DNA of 64,000 nucleotides from Ptychodera flava (GCF_041260155.1 NC_091928.1:28700388-28764387); one strand, 5' to 3'. Counted from the first letter of the stretch, positions 1 to 13,033 are shown. The notes: generated by a model not told the origin, from the sequence alone. Numbers and translations are program-made.

Positions 1-2230
1 TACAAGAAAGAATGATCATTTTAGTCTTGTTCGTTTAGTTTTACATGTAAGAGAAACTTCGTCACTTGAACGGACAGATGAAATCAAAAACAGTAGTATA
101 TACGCTGCCCCGCATATAAACAAGACTGGTTTATAATATTGTACTACTGTGACCGTCTTTGGTTTAGGCCTATTGGAGGAAAATCTATTTGCATTCTTTG
201 GCATTCTCTTTTATCGATTAGACTTTTCTGTGCAAGCAGCAAAATACCGTAACATCAAAATAAGCCACAAACTAGGAAAAAATGCTTTTAGTAGGGTTGT
301 GGATAGTTTCCCTCGCCTGAAGAGGCAGAATGAGCCTGATGGGCACTGCTAAAGCTGTGCCACTGTCAATCGCGACGTACTCGAAGTTCGCCGGCAATGT
401 TAGCCGTGAGTTGGGTACAGCCTCCGTGTGTTCCCGGCGTTACACGGGTTAGCCGGCATGTGAGGGGTATGTGAGCATTTTTTTGTGTGTCTGTTAACAT
501 AATTAATAAGTCAGCATATCAAAATTAGACTACAATATATCATAATTGGACCACATCAATATCTTACATGGATATATCATACCTACATTAGATAAAAAAG
601 AAAAAACCCGTTTATAACCGCATGCTACGTTAGGGTTGCGAGAGTTGCCGCGGCCGGTGTACGGGCGGAGCAAATCTTTTTGTCCGGGAACGCTTGCGCT
701 TACAAACAGGCGAAGTACGTCAATTTTTGTTTGAGTGTTTATCCCATCGACCGGAATGTTCTGCCCCTGTGTATGCAGGACACTTGTTCATAATAACGGA
801 GAAAACATTAGTTTTATAGTCATTCAAGTAGACTGATCATGAACAGGACCATTGACACATGTTGTACCGATCGACATGATCGCAACCATAACAGTCGTCG
901 CTGACGAGTAATGCCACGATGCTACTGTCAGCTTAGAGCGGATGACAGCGAGCGCGTTCACATATAGCCGTAGCTTTAAGGCCATCGTCTGGGCTAATGT
1001 CGGTCAAAATGCTCAAAAAATCAAATTTTATTTTTTTCCTTCATTGTCACCCTCGACATGTATACTTTCAAATAAGCTATATCATTCTTCAAAAAATATT
1101 AACTAAAATCGAGAAAAATCGCGTTTTTTTCCCACTGACCCCTGGTCAAATTTTGTTTAGTCTAATTATATATTCAAAACAGGTAAATCGCTATTTTTGG
1201 TTGCCTAAAAACTTTGTTGAGTTATGGCATCATGTATGAAGTAGTGACCATTTGCTTGCTTATTGCAAAATAATTAAAAATTAAAAATATGGCGTTGTGG
1301 AAATTGTGAGTTTGAGACTAATTGCAGTCTAAAAAAGCCAGATCAATGAGTAATCGGGAAGAAATTTGCAACAAATGATTCTGTTTTATATTTTGTGTGG
1401 ATATTACTGTAGGCATATGAAGATTTTCATCCAGGTATAGCAATTACACCAGAAAACAAACCATATTAGACGTTATGGTGTCCATATACATAACAAGTAA
1501 AGAATCTCACATGAATTTCATTATCATGCTGATTATAAAATCAATGTTTTTTTGATAATTAACAGTTCATTTTTCACTTAGAAAGCAATTACAACCAGGA
1601 TTTTGTAAATAGAATTCTAACTGACAATTTAAACTTGTCGAATACCCTATTTTGAGGTCGTAAACTTTGCATGAAGTATGAGTATCACCTTTATGTTGTA
1701 AACATTGTAACATTCAATCCAATACTCCTAACAATTGTGTTTTGTACTGCATTCGTTTCTTGTGGCAGTAATAACTCTTGAAAGAATGGTTGGAATGCAA
1801 TGAAAATCAGCCAACATGTGTGAAATTAAATACTTTACAAAATAAACCTAAAAAAACAAGGTCATCCAATCATGTCATAGTAGAAACTTGACGGAAAGTT
1901 GTGAAATTTATTAATTTTTCAATCTTACCGAGATGACTATGATTTAATTTATATTGACATCTTATACAGTCCTAGATTTAGGTTCATATTGTAATACATA
2001 TACATCTGAATGCTACAGAAAAAATTCGGTTGTTGTATGACTTTTCGTTCAATAGATATCTTTGCCACAAATTTCCTCATATTTTTAACCCTGAAATTGT
2101 CGCCATGCCAACCGAATATCCGGTTTTCCCCCTGCACTGCATTTTACCATCTACTGCAACAAAAAGATGACAAAATCTGAAAACAAGGTACTACACGGTT
2201 AGTGTTTTAAAATAGCCCAGACAATAGCCT
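1..2230. other. Intergenic stretch without recognisable gene
   Basis: Only short open frames without recognisable domains occur here. Gene A exons 2-4 would be expected to the left of its exon 1 at 4132, but I found no match to any of these exons on either strand, so they lie left of the window or have been lost. The sequence is AT-rich with no long terminal repeats or tandem arrays that I can see. Alignment with gene B intron 1 starts only at about 2746, so this stretch is probably inserted or rearranged relative to the other copies. Confidence 0.5.
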
Positions 2231-2233
2231 TAA

Positions 2234-2745
2234 GGGACTTTAGAGGGGGTGTTAAATACTCAAAATTATCGTGTGTCTCAACGCATTTATTTTCATTTGC
2301 GACCATAAACATGGTGACTTACATATTTTACAACATAACATGCACTTTTGATGGTTTGCTAGTATCCGTTCGACTCAAATGACACAATGGACCATCGTTA
2401 GGTGAAACTACCGAAAATCTAGTTGTTGTGGACTTGTCAGGTGGGAGTGCAGAGAAATACTTAGAAGAGCCAAGTGTAGAATTAGGGATAAAGTCGAGAT
2501 AATTTGTTTGCGTTCCTGCCAGCCTTATCCGAAACAGTCTTTGTAGTTTTATCGCCCTCGTTCACGCTGAATATTCATAGACGTGGGCACTATACGGTTC
2601 TCAGGGCCTAGACCGTATAGTGCCCACGTCAAAATTCGTATGGCCAAAAGCTGGAATGCTGTGATTTTATTCCTTTGTTCTCCTTTGAAAGTTGTACAGT
2701 TAAGTCAATTTACTCAGTTTTAAACCTGATAAAGAACCTGTCCCT
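2234..2745. mobile_element. Possible TTAA-type non-autonomous DNA transposon
   Basis: The right end reads ...GAACCTGTCCCT followed by TTAA at 2746-2749, exactly where homology with gene B intron 1 resumes (B has TTTAAAG at the same point). A TTAA followed by GGGAC at 2230-2238 is a plausible left end. TTAA target sites and AGGGAC-type termini fit Kolobok or piggyBac-like elements. The inside holds a strong hairpin at 2580-2630 and no coding capacity. The left boundary is uncertain because the sequence beyond it does not match the paralogous intron either. Confidence 0.35.
2580..2630. repeat. Perfect 19-bp inverted repeat (hairpin)
   Basis: The arms at 2580-2598 (GACGTGGGCACTATACGGT) and 2612-2630 are perfect reverse complements around a 13-nt loop. 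It sits inside the possible TTAA-type element and may be a structural part of it or a nested tiny foldback insertion. Confidence 0.8.
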
Positions 2746-3010
2746 TTAAAGTCATGAAGGGATGGCAGCTGTACGCGTGTATGTGTCACTGCAGTGCCAA
2801 GCAACCGCTGGTTAAGACCTTGTGTAGCCAACGGTTAAAGCGGAAGAGAACAGTTAGCTGAAGATACTGTCGCATAACATGTATGCATGCTTTTTCATAT
2901 TGTACGCTGACGTAATCCTGCGTAGCGATATGTTTAGGCTTATCGAAGAGATATATTTATTTTGTTGACATAATCTAGATATTTCCCTAGGATAACGGTG
3001 CCCATATCAA

Positions 3011-3745
3011 GGCTGGAAATTAACTTTTTTCCCTGCTAGTCCACTTGGGCTACCATTTTGTGAAGTTGGTAGCCCAGTAACAATGACTGGTAGCCCATGC
3101 ATATTTTAATTTAGGAACTTTTTTCATAACCAAGAGAAGAAAGAGCTATTTTCAAGATTCTACATATGAAGTGAATTTGTTAGTCATTTGATGTGACTAC
3201 TTGCACACCTTAATTACCAAAGGAAACTGGTATAATTGACGACAGTGACAGTAAAACGTTTGGTGACCAATCATTGTATTGACAACCCGTTTCATTCTCA
3301 GAGCTGCATGCCAAATTTGATAGTCGTCATGGCAATGACCACCACCTTCTCAGTAGGCTAAAATAGACCGTTGGCTTTATGTAGTAGGGAGAAGTTTGTG
3401 ATTGATACATTTTGATGAAAATGCAATGAGAATACATTTTCACTGGCCATCATTTTCTGTGCCTGTCATCCAAGTACATCAGTTGAGATATTGAAACTTT
3501 GTTGCAAAGTTCCATCGTAAGGTCGTCTTTATAATTTGCAGAACAAAGTCATGTCTGGCCTTACTGTGTCCAGCATTTAGCTCGTCCAAAAGTGAAAGAC
3601 CGGACATGGCACGCCAAGTACTGACTGAATTTCATGTCCCAGGCTTTCGTAGTTCATGTGGGCTACCATTTCTTAGACTTTGGTAGCCCAAGGGAAAGCT
3701 GGTAGTCTGTGGACTCGGGACTACCGCTCATTTCGAGCCCTGCCT
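3011..3745. mobile_element. Non-autonomous TIR element in gene A intron 1
   Basis: This block is absent from the equivalent intron of gene B. Its ends are imperfect inverted repeats: GGCTGGAAATTAAC at the left, and at the right a sequence whose complement reads GGCTCGAAATGAGC. Both are followed inward by copies of TGGGCTACCA, which recurs several times in both orientations (about 3045-3100 and 3655-3700). There is no coding capacity. The family is unassigned. Confidence 0.5.
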
Positions 3746-3771
3746 CCCGGCCCTGCCTCTGATGGTCTGTA

Positions 3772-3801
3772 CATGGAGGTAGTAGAGCTACTACCTCCAT
3801 G
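3772..3801. repeat. Near-perfect 30-bp palindrome
   Basis: Arms CATGGAGGTAGTAG (3772-3785) and its exact complement (3788-3801) are separated by only two bases. It lies just right of the TIR element in gene A intron 1 and has no counterpart in gene B. Confidence 0.75.
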
Positions 3802-4131
3802 GTCTGTCCCAGTGCTTACGTTATGTACTGCCAGAATGAGTTGTACCTTGGTCGGAACGTATGGGGTCAAAGGTAATATCAATTCACAAGAGCATCGCGT
3901 GACATGAGGCAACACACGAAAGAGCCAACACGTCGGATTAAGTGTGTCCATGAGTGTGTGAGTGTATGCGTTTGTGTATCTAACCTTGTGAGTATTACGC
4001 CTGTGCGATGTGCTAATGTACGACTCGACCTGCCGATACATGGGCACTGAAAATGAGGCTGAAATCCCTGGCCCCGGAATGCTTTGACCGATTATCTACC
4101 CAAACAGTATATTTACCGAGTACCTACTAAC

Positions 4132-4304
4132 CTCTCCTTTAGACCTGCTGCATCTGCGATTGCCGTCGACGTTTTAGCTTCACCCAACTTAGCCATGGTG
4201 TTGAACAGACCCGTAGCAGATCCTATAGCTATACTGACAGCAGTATATCCTTCTCTGACAGTTCCAAAAACCCGTTGTTCGAAAGATTCTTGTGACTCGC
4301 TCAT
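4132..4304 (-). CDS. Methyltransferase gene A, exon 1 (partial gene)
   Basis: First coding exon of an SAM-dependent methyltransferase paralogue. It starts at ATG 4302-4304 (MSESQESFEQ...) and encodes 57 codons plus two bases, ending at a GT donor (GAGAG|GTTAGT). Length, phase and sequence match exon 1 of genes B, C and D almost base for base (one difference from B that I can see). The encoded region is the N-terminal helical part of the family, probably part of a winged-helix-like dimerisation domain. Homology with B intron 1 continues leftward to about 2746, but exons 2-4 are not in the window. It may be the 5' end of a complete gene or a truncated copy at the array edge. Confidence 0.75.
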
Positions 4305-4366
4305 TTTGGCTGCTATGTCCCAGGTTTCACCACGTTTTTCTTTAAGGTCACGAACTTTAGGGAAAA

Positions 4367-4400
4367 GACGTCACGACACGCCACATGGTCAATTTGCATA
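4367..4400 (-). promoter_or_regulatory. Conserved proximal promoter block, gene A
   Basis: A CRE-type GACGTCAC (4367-4374) and a perfect octamer (ATGCAAAT on the minus strand, 4392-4399) lie 60-95 bp upstream of the exon 1 ATG. The same arrangement occurs at genes B, C and D. The E-box between them is weakened here (CACATGG). Confidence 0.45.
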
Positions 4401-5630
4401 AATGATTTACCGTGTCAAAGTACGAGTCAAATCCTGTAAAAGGAATCCTATCATTACGGACTGGTCAGTTTCTTCAGCCTTGGGGGGCCGGTGGATTCAT
4501 GGGGGGGGGGGTCACCCTGTTTTTGACTTTGGTGATAGGGGGTCACCATGTTTTTGAAATGCCCAATAGGGGGGGTCAGTGTGTTTTTGACACAGGCTCA
4601 TCATTGCCTAAAATGCTAGTGTCAGCCACAAAATTCATCTTTCAGTTGTATTTTTCGGCGCGCCCTTCGGGCGCGTAACTTTAATAATCAGTCATATTTT
4701 TCAGCACGCCCAACTTTAACATATCAAGCATACATACATCAGAGATATCTGTATGTTCAATATTTTTCAGCGTGCTCTTCAAGCTCATTACTTTAATATA
4801 TCATACATCTCTCAGCATGCCCTTCAGGTGCATGACTTTAATATACAAGGCATATATATCAGAGATATCAGGATGTTTCATAGTTTTTTGGCGCGCCCTT
4901 CGGGCGCCAAACTTTCAGAGATATCTTGATGTTTGCTAAGTGAAAGTGTACCATTATGAAATCTGCATTTCATATGAAAAGGATGACAAATGCCTGATAC
5001 TTTTCTGTTCTCTCTGTGAGAATTCAGTATGAGAAAGCAACATGCACAAATATTTCACAATATATATTTGATAAAGTGACTTATTTTAGAGATAGAAAAA
5101 TGACAAGATATCTTTCCTTCTCATTGATGCAATTATTTTCCTTTGTTTCATAGGTTTTCTGTAGAAAGATGCTTTTTTATGAACAAAATAACAGTTAAAA
5201 AGGCAGTTTTTGTCATTATTAGCAGTGCTTTTATGGTTTAAATGTTACACAAGAAAAGGTCCTCTCAGACACTGTGCACATCAGATTTGGCTAAAAAAGC
5301 TCTCTATGGCTCCTCACTAGATTTAATTGGATGGTTGGCAAGTCTTAACACCCATCAAAGTTTTTGATACACTGCTTTTTCCTCTTTGATATTAATGATT
5401 GACATCCATTTCTGTACAACAGTTCAGGACATCTGGTTAAGCAGAGAAAGTGTGAAATACATTCACAGCTCATTCAAAATACAGCTCATTCAAAATGTAC
5501 TGTATTTAAACTTTAAGATTGACACTTTGAAATTCCTATCTTACAACTGACATGTCAACAATTTCACTAAAACATAGAATGACTATTTAAAATATAAATA
5601 TATGTAAATGTAAAATATAATATATTTAAA

Positions 5631-5813
5631 TAATAACACACGCCAGCAAGGGAAAGATCACGATTTGTTGCCCGCCCAAGGGATGGTGCTCATGACGGTA
5701 ATATTGATGATGCCCGAGCCGAAGGCGAGGGTATCATCAATATTACCGTCATAAGCACCAGCCCGAGGGCAGGCAACAAATCGTGATCTTGCCCGTGCTA
5801 GCGTGTGTTATTA
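5631..5813. mobile_element. Foldback element nested in G-rich element 1
   Basis: An almost fully self-complementary 183-bp block: it opens TAATAACACACG and closes with the complement CGTGTGTTATTA, with arms that pair over nearly the entire length, including the AAATCGTGATCTTGCCC segment. It has the form of a foldback MITE or a fused pair of TIRs. Sequence to about 6275, including motifs around CGCACGCGACAGGGCTATAT, may belong to the same insertion. Confidence 0.65.
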
Positions 5814-6277
5814 ATTTTATTACACCGAACAAACACTTTTGTTTTCGAAACTTTGCTCAGAATGCAGCCAAGCGTCGATCGAGACTCGCCACAGTGAAAC
5901 GTTCTATTTGTTGCTCGATCGTAATGCTACATGAAGTTGAATTAACGTTTAAAAAAGAAGACAGTGTTGTTAAAGCTTTTCTCGTATAATGTACTAAACA
6001 TCGTCGTGTACTTCAGGTCGAGCTAATTTATTGTACCCTTTCAAAAGCCATTGCTTTACAGAAAATAACAAGCAAATGTACGCGATGATTGGTACGCGCA
6101 GAAAGGACGCGCCGTATTCCAGAACGTGGTAGCGGGCTATATCACAGCACGCGACAGGGCTATATCAGCGCACGCGACAGGGCTATATCACCTAAGCCAT
6201 GTTCTATCATTTTTTGTTCTATATTACGTGAGTGAGGCTCAGCCAATCACAGTACCTGAATAATACGTGAGGTGTAA

Positions 6278-6291
6278 TAATATATATATAT

Positions 6292-6351
<60 letters not shown>

Positions 6352-6353
6352 TA
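6278..6353. repeat. (TA)n microsatellite
   Basis: An almost uninterrupted TA tract near the right end of G-rich element 1. Confidence 0.9.
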
Positions 6354-6834
6354 TAAAATTCATGTCCATCTTTTGTTTTACCTTTGTTGCGCCCGGGGGG
6401 GGGGGTCACCCTGTTTTAGAAATTTGGAATAGGGGGGTCACCCTGTTTTCAAAATTTGGAATAGGGGGGGTCAGCCACTTTTTGACGTCGGCAAAAATAA
6501 TCCACCGCCCCCCCCCCCAGGCCGAAGAAACTGACCAGTCCCTTATGTACATTTGCAGTTGCAATATGTTGGATCTTCAGTAGATGTGTTTTTATCTTTT
6601 GCTTACCTACAACAAAACATCCGATCTTCTGAGAGATGTTTTGGATTCTTTTATAAAACCATGGTGCCTTAAAAATACCACAAATTGAATGTTAATGATT
6701 GGTGATATCCAGTTACCTGTTCAGAGCTTGTGTTCTCGCTCGATCGTCATGCTTGACTGGCAAGTCATTCTCCGCGAATGTTGGTAAAAACGCTCCGTGT
6801 TCACACCTCGGAAAGGAGTGTGCCTATGAGGGCA

Positions 6835-6837
<3 letters not shown>

Positions 6838-6927
<90 letters not shown>

Positions 6928-6933
6928 ATATAT
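6838..6933. repeat. (TA)n microsatellite
   Basis: A long TA tract with few interruptions, in the upstream region of gene A, at a point where genes B and C have ordinary sequence. Confidence 0.9.
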
Positions 6934-7102
6934 TCTGCTAATATGTCATTTTATATACATATATAATCTCCCGGTATTTCGAACGTGTGTGACGTCATCA
7001 AGACGAGAGTTTCCCCAACATAGCGGCATGCCCGGCAGTATCCCTCCGAGCCTTAGGCGAGGAACATTGATTTACACTCGTACAATATAAACGATTTGCA
7101 AA

Positions 7103-7103
7103 A

Positions 7104-7143
<40 letters not shown>

Positions 7144-7228
7144 TAGAAAGATAGATGGATGGATGGATGGATGGATGGATTGATGGATAGATAGATAGAT
7201 CGATAGATAGATAGATAGATAGATAGAT
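7103..7228. repeat. Compound tetranucleotide microsatellite
   Basis: Successive blocks of GATA, GACA and GGAT repeats. It lies between the upstream region of gene A and the 3' flank of gene B. Confidence 0.9.
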
Positions 7229-8202
7229 ATAATGATATTTTAATTTTTAATGTTCATCAAATAACTTCATTAATAGAATGACATTTATAAACATAGGCCT
7301 AAGTGGGCTTCACTTCAATCAATTTGGGAAAAAATTGCACACTTTTTAAATTATCGTCGAACTTATATCTATGTTTGGCAGATATGTTTACACCTTGGAA
7401 TATTCAAATAACGCTTAGCCTTATTCCAATATCTTAAATGACAACTGTTCTGGACACAAAACTTACCGTGAGAACGCTCATTACTATTTTACTTTGCTGA
7501 GCAAACTTGATATTTTATACTGAAATAAAATTTGCATGTGATTTAACTGAACACGAATTGAAGTAATTGCTTAGCATTTTATTCTTCAATTCACAAATTT
7601 TATGATTTCAAAATTTCGTTGAAAAAATTACTTATAATTATAATTAAAATATATCCTTCTGAACATGCCACTGTCGGATTCTTAGTACCCTGCAGGCCCT
7701 ACCCCTATATTTCCAGCACCTTCTATGTTTGCAGGATAATATCAAACCGGTAGCCAATCATCTTCCTATCGTCTGAAGGATTAGCATAAGCTAATGCCTT
7801 TTTGGGACTGTTACTTGTCTAGCCATCTACCCGTCGGACAATTACCCTCCTACTGGTCCAAACTGGGGTAATGTCAGGTTGGCCAATACGCTTGTGACAG
7901 GTACTTACTCTTACCCTACACTCCCTCACAGCCCCTTGCATGCATCGAGTTCTTTCATCAATATATTCATAAAGATATCAGTATATTACTGAAATGCCTA
8001 CCATCATCGCGATCCTCAGACCATGACAAGTGTAATAATGGCCCGAAAGACAAAGAAATAAGAAGTATTACTGGGTAACCGTATAGGATGTAGGATGACA
8101 GTTAGCGACACCAGATAATTACTTTTTTTACCGAAATAAAATTTGTAAATGGAGGAGAAAGCACTCTTTATCCTTTTTATCCTAAATAGACTTCTAAGAT
8201 TC

Positions 8203-9799
8203 TTACTTTTTCCTGCAGTAAAAATCTTCGGTGAAAAGATCGATTTGTCCTGCATGGAAACATTCAAAACCAGCCTCTTCGAGCATTGCCAGTGCTTTTT
8301 CCCTTCCCCACATTGCTCCTAACCCAAAACTGTCATCCCCACAAGCAAGTGATGATGGCATACACCGGAAGAGGCTAACGGTATACAAGCAAGGTGCCAT
8401 TGAATTCTTAATGTTATCAGCGTGCTTGGTGTGACCGGCGATGTCTTTCATTACGAAATAGCCGTTATCTTTCATTAGGTGATTGATGCCTGCGAACATC
8501 AGGTCAGGGCGTCCGACATCATGGACTACATCCATGCAATACACCAGGTCAAATTTCGCCTTCCAGTCTTCAGTGTTTCCCGATTCGGTGACATCAACGA
8601 GGTGAAATGTGACGTTGGAGAGTTGCATGGACTCAGCCTTCGATTTTGCTGCCTCGATAGATTTTTCAGCATTGTCAATGCCATGGAATTCACAATGTGG
8701 GAAATCTCGGGCCATCAGGCAAAGCGCAGCTCCACTGCCACAACCTAATTCACAGACTGTCGAAGAAGTTTCTGAAATTAACAAGGCGTCAAGATTCATA
8801 ATCACAAGATCTAGTTCAACAAGCACATGCCTAATAACATATAAAGAATAAAGATCATTAGAAGACAGAGTACTGGTTGAACTGCCTCCTTTTTAAACTT
8901 ATCTATGCCATGATCCTGGTGTGTTCCCGCACTCTACGTGTTGCTTCTGCGGTTGTAGTTGGACTGCCTCTTTTAGAACACTCTACCTAATAACACTTAG
9001 AATTTTGTGACAATTAGTTCGGGGAACATGCCTTTAAGGCATTAAAAATTATATAGACCACACACGTTAAGCCAAGTTCTGGTTGCACTTAAGAATACGT
9101 GCCATACACAAGTTAGCAATTGTCAATTTATAGAGCGAGATACAAGTTATCTAGAAAATTGCTACGGCATATCTGAAACGATGAAGCATTTGTAGAGTAA
9201 CTGGTAAATTGGCTTTATGTTAAGTTTCTGGTTCTGCATTACGTGACATGCATCTGTTTTCTTGGCCTGGTAAAATTTTAAAAAATATTGTAAGGCTCAA
9301 AATCTGGTATCTGGTATCTTTCTACAAATATGTTATGAACAATAAAAGAGCTTTTCACTGCAATAAAGTATTATAGGAGGTAAGTGGAAATTTTCTGGCA
9401 TAAAGACAACATCACGTAATTGTAACAACGCTGATGGTTTTGAAATGAATATAGTGATAAAGAAATAATTTGCAGTAGTTAACAGAACATCTACTTGTGT
9501 TATATCTAAGGCATTACCAATTACTTGTCATACTTGTCATATACGGCTATCATACTTTCACAGAAAATGATATTGCACGGAGCACCAAGTTGCAATTTTG
9601 AAAGTTTAAAATCTCGGATCAAAAAGTTCAAGAACTCACCAAGTAATTTCTTGATAATTTCACTTTCCGTAAGAAACTTTGGCGCCTTATCCTGTAGACT
9701 GCATTTGGCTAATTTGTCACCCCAAGAAGGATGGAGGGTATACTTTGAGTACGGAACTCCTGGAGACACAAAATATATTTATTGCATAATATATAACAT

Positions 9800-9853
<54 letters not shown>

Positions 9854-9962
9854 CATATGTCGAAATATATATACTAGAATTGTATGTATACAGTGGAATG
9901 CAGGATGCGTGAAACCTAAGTTGCATATATTGTAAATACGTACTTGAAATAATTGGTTACAT

Positions 9963-10021
<59 letters not shown>

Positions 10022-12976
10022 GCAGAATGCGTGCAGCTTCGTAACATATATTACTTTTTACTTGATGTACATTGTTATTTACTTCATATTGTTACAAATC
10101 AAAAACAAGAGCGTTCACTGTCGTCTGCTCTCTACGTTTGCTACTACCAGTGTGCCAATGCTAGCTCGTCACAAGCCGTAAACAGCGCAGTGATCTGTCA
10201 AACTTGACGAATTTATCACCAAATAAGAATCCAATATATTAAGAACATGATGTATCAAAATTAACATATCATCCTGTCAGGCGACTAGTTAAATTCTTAG
10301 CATCGGCAAAGTGTGTATTGCTGTTGAACGTCTCCGGCAGGCCGAACTAAAGCGAGAATGGTTACTGGAGCTACGTACGGTAAACGCGATTTCCAGTAGC
10401 TTGTGCCACTATTTCGACAGCTCAATTGGAGCCGCGACCATAATTTTTGTTTGATGGAAGTAAAAGCTACATCGAATGGACGTTAAATGGCAAATTTTAA
10501 AAGTTTCTTGTTGCGCTGTGATTGTTCATGATTTAAGTTTTATTCAAAATTATGACGAACGGTGATACACTTTTCCTATCAATTTAAAACACCGTTCCAG
10601 GTGTTGAGAATATATGCGAACGTACGATCTTCATACGACATCGTACTCCTCCAGTCCTCGCCACTTTTGAGCAATTTACTATTCCTAGGTACATTGCAGT
10701 TGCATAAATGACCAACAAGAACGATGTGTTACAGTTCAATGGTGGTTTTATTTATATGCTGTAACTGAAGTCAAGACTTGACACGATTTTTACATAGCAG
10801 TAAAAATGACCAATGAATTGCACACAGTGTTCGTTCGTACCGTATCAACAACGTATAAGCGCCGCTATTAAGAGCAAGACAAGGGTAAATTTCGATGCAT
10901 TTTTTGCATCCTCACTTTACCTTCAAATAAAAAAATGCATCTGAAGATAGTATATCATCACCCTTTTCCCTCTCCTCGATGATGACGGCTATATCCATTA
11001 AAGATTAAAATTATGAGTGAAAATCTGGCAGGCAGATGACGCATCGAAAGGAATGTTCGTCCAAATGTAGCAAAGCAACTTCTGACTGACATGATCAAAG
11101 TCTCAATTGCATATATATGCATATATATGTGTGTCTGTGTCTGTGTGTTTCTGTGTGCTATTTTTATCAGTTATTTCCGATCTAAACGTTTGTTTGAAAT
11201 ACTTTGAACACGTTTAGTGAAATTAGAAATGTTTTGAGTAATTTTAAATGTAGTATCCTACATATTTTTTGCAATGCATTTAAACGGTAGTACCTGCCGG
11301 TCCTTCCTTTTTGAAGCAGTCAACAATCTCCTTGTAAGCTTCAATTGCTGTTGGAATGCCTTCACAGAGCACAGACAGAGTTCCTGTGCCACCTTGAGTG
11401 CAGAGTGCATTGTGTCGGTGAGGAGGAAGGTAGTAAGTGTCCTTTTCAGAATCAACTTCCACAATTCCACCGGTTACCATGGCGCCAAGCCACTCCCTCA
11501 CATATCTGTGTGACGAATCAGAAAACGGCGAACGAGGGGATGCAGTTTAATACAACTTCTGTGGTGGAATACTGATATATAAAGTTATTGACATATTCAA
11601 CGATTACATAAGAGGTGCGATGATTATAAAACTAGACTGCACGTTAGTAGAACTGGTAGAAGGAAAATGTGGCAGTCGATTTGATTGACGTTATTTAAAG
11701 TTGTGAAGGGACGGCAGCTGTACCCCGGTATGTATCATTGCAGTACCAACACAACAAGTGGTTAAGTTTTGGTGCAGCCAACGATTAAAGCGGAGGCAAC
11801 AGTTAGGGGTTGCCATTTGATTTGGGGGGGGGGCTGGAGGAAATGGGTATGGCGATAATATTTTTTTACTCACCCCGGCAGCAAATTATTTTTCTAGAGG
11901 TTACTTCAAAGCAAATATTTTTACTAGAAGCGTCAAAGAATTTTTTTACAAAAAACAAAATCATTCAACCACAAGCTCGTGAAATCGAGCCGTTTTTAAC
12001 ATTTACTTATATGGAAATATCAATGTGTTCACACATGCACAGCAATCTTTATAATTTTACTGTCTGATGTACGGTACATTTATTCTTTGATACTTTTTAC
12101 GAAGGATTTATTCTAATACATTAATATATTTTGTTTATTTTGATCCAGCTCTAGAGACCACTGAATGCTGGTCTACCACCAAAGGGTGCACTACAGCAAA
12201 TTCTTTTGCAGCTTCCCTAGAAGCAAATTTCCTTTTACCTTCCCTTCTGCAGACTCAATTTTTTGCCAGCTTTTGGCCGGGAACATTTTTTTTCTAAAAT
12301 CCTCCACCCCCCCCGAAACAAATAGGGTCAACCCCTTGCTGAAGATACTGTCGCATGACATTTATGCACATGCGTTTTCATAGTGTACGCTGACGTGTTC
12401 ATGAGTAGCGGTATGTTGAGGCGTAGTGTAGTTTCACGTAAGCAAAAGTTTAGCTAGATATTCCGATAACGCAATCGCTATGGTTGTTTGTCCGAGTGCT
12501 TGCGTAATGTACATTGTCAGAGTGAGTCGTACCATGGTCGTAGCATGGGGTCAAAGGTCATACCTATTTACAAGAGCATCGTAATAAGTTGAACGACACA
12601 CAAAAGAGCTAACATGTTGGATGAAATAAGTGTGTAGTAAGTGTGTGAGTATATATGTGCGTGTATATTAGCGCCTGTGCAAATGTACGACTTGACCTGC
12701 CGATACATGGGCACTGGAAATAAGGCTGAAATCCCTGGCCCCTGAATGCTTTGACAGATTGTCTACTCAAACAGTATGTTTACCGAGTACCTCAGCTACT
12801 AACCTCTCCTTTAGACCTGCTGCATCTGCGATTGCCGTCGACGTTTTAGCTTCACCCAACTTAGCCATGGTGTTGAACAGACCCGTAGCAGATCCTATAG
12901 CTATACTGACAGCAGTATATCCTTCTCTGACAGTTCCGAAAACCCGTTGTTCGAAAGATTCTTGTGACTCGCTCAT
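8203..12976 (-). CDS. SAM-dependent methyltransferase gene B (4 exons, complete)
   Basis: Exons run leftward: 12804-12976, 11294-11505, 9640-9759 and 8203-8771, giving 1,074 nt including stop (357 aa). All junctions are GT-AG and join in frame. Residues ~1-130 (exons 1-2) form the N-terminal part, resembling the winged-helix region of Rv2258c-like methyltransferases. Exon 4 carries the class I Rossmann fold with motif I CELGCGSGAALC, the acidic strand-end segment FHGIDNAEKS, the VYCMDVVHDVGRPD strand and a FYCRKK C-terminus. It should transfer a methyl group from SAM; the substrate cannot be read from sequence. No signal peptide or membrane segment is seen. It belongs to a tandem family with A, C, D and E. 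Intron 1 carries a G-rich MITE, and intron 2 a (TC)n and a (TA)n tract. Confidence 0.88.
9802..9850. repeat. (TC)n microsatellite in gene B intron 2
   Basis: A pyrimidine tract just downstream of the exon 3 acceptor, within intron 2. Genes C (18065-18175) and D (35808-35964) have TC-rich tracts at the same place, so the tract predates the duplications and has expanded differently. Confidence 0.9.
9965..10018. repeat. (TA)n microsatellite in gene B intron 2
   Basis: A pure TA tract. The following 1.2 kb of intron (10020-11250) shows no coding potential or recognisable repeat ends. Confidence 0.9.
11806..12335. mobile_element. G-rich MITE in gene B intron 1
   Basis: Absent from the matching intron of gene A, where AACAGTTAGCTGAAG is continuous. 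The ends are imperfect inverted repeats: GGGGTTG, then a G run, then CTGGAGGA at the left, and the complement at the right. The flanks are TTA (11803-11805) and TTG (12336-12338), consistent with a decayed 3-bp TWA duplication. There is no coding capacity. It resembles the other G-rich elements in style, but its termini differ from theirs. Confidence 0.55.
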
Positions 12977-13033
12977 TTTGGCTGCTCTACTGGTTTACCT
13001 CGTTTTTATTTAAGGTCACCAACTGGAAGGAAG

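Larger units (their letters stand above)
4457..6542. mobile_element. G-rich TIR element 1 (Harbinger-like, non-autonomous)
   Basis: Inserted upstream of gene A: both flanks continue the sequence found uninterrupted upstream of B and C. The ends are inverted repeats, CGGACTGGTCAGTTTCTTC at the left and its near-exact complement at the right, followed inward by long G runs. The target duplication is TTA (4454-4456 and 6543-6545), the TWA type typical of PIF/Harbinger. The interior has repeated GTCACCCTGTTTTTGA-type units, short GC-rich hairpins (around 4657-4675 and 4890-4910), a nested foldback at 5631-5813 and a (TA)n tract. No transposase is encoded. A second copy sits at 51758-52598. Confidence 0.7.

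Noticed and set aside
300-470. Possible tRNA or SINE in the GC-richer stretch
   Set aside because: No cloverleaf, and no convincing A or B box could be placed.
8231-8851. Plus-strand open frames opposite gene B exon 4 (and the same in C, D and E)
   Set aside because: They are shadows of the methyltransferase exon; the minus frame has the motifs, correct splice sites and paralogue conservation.
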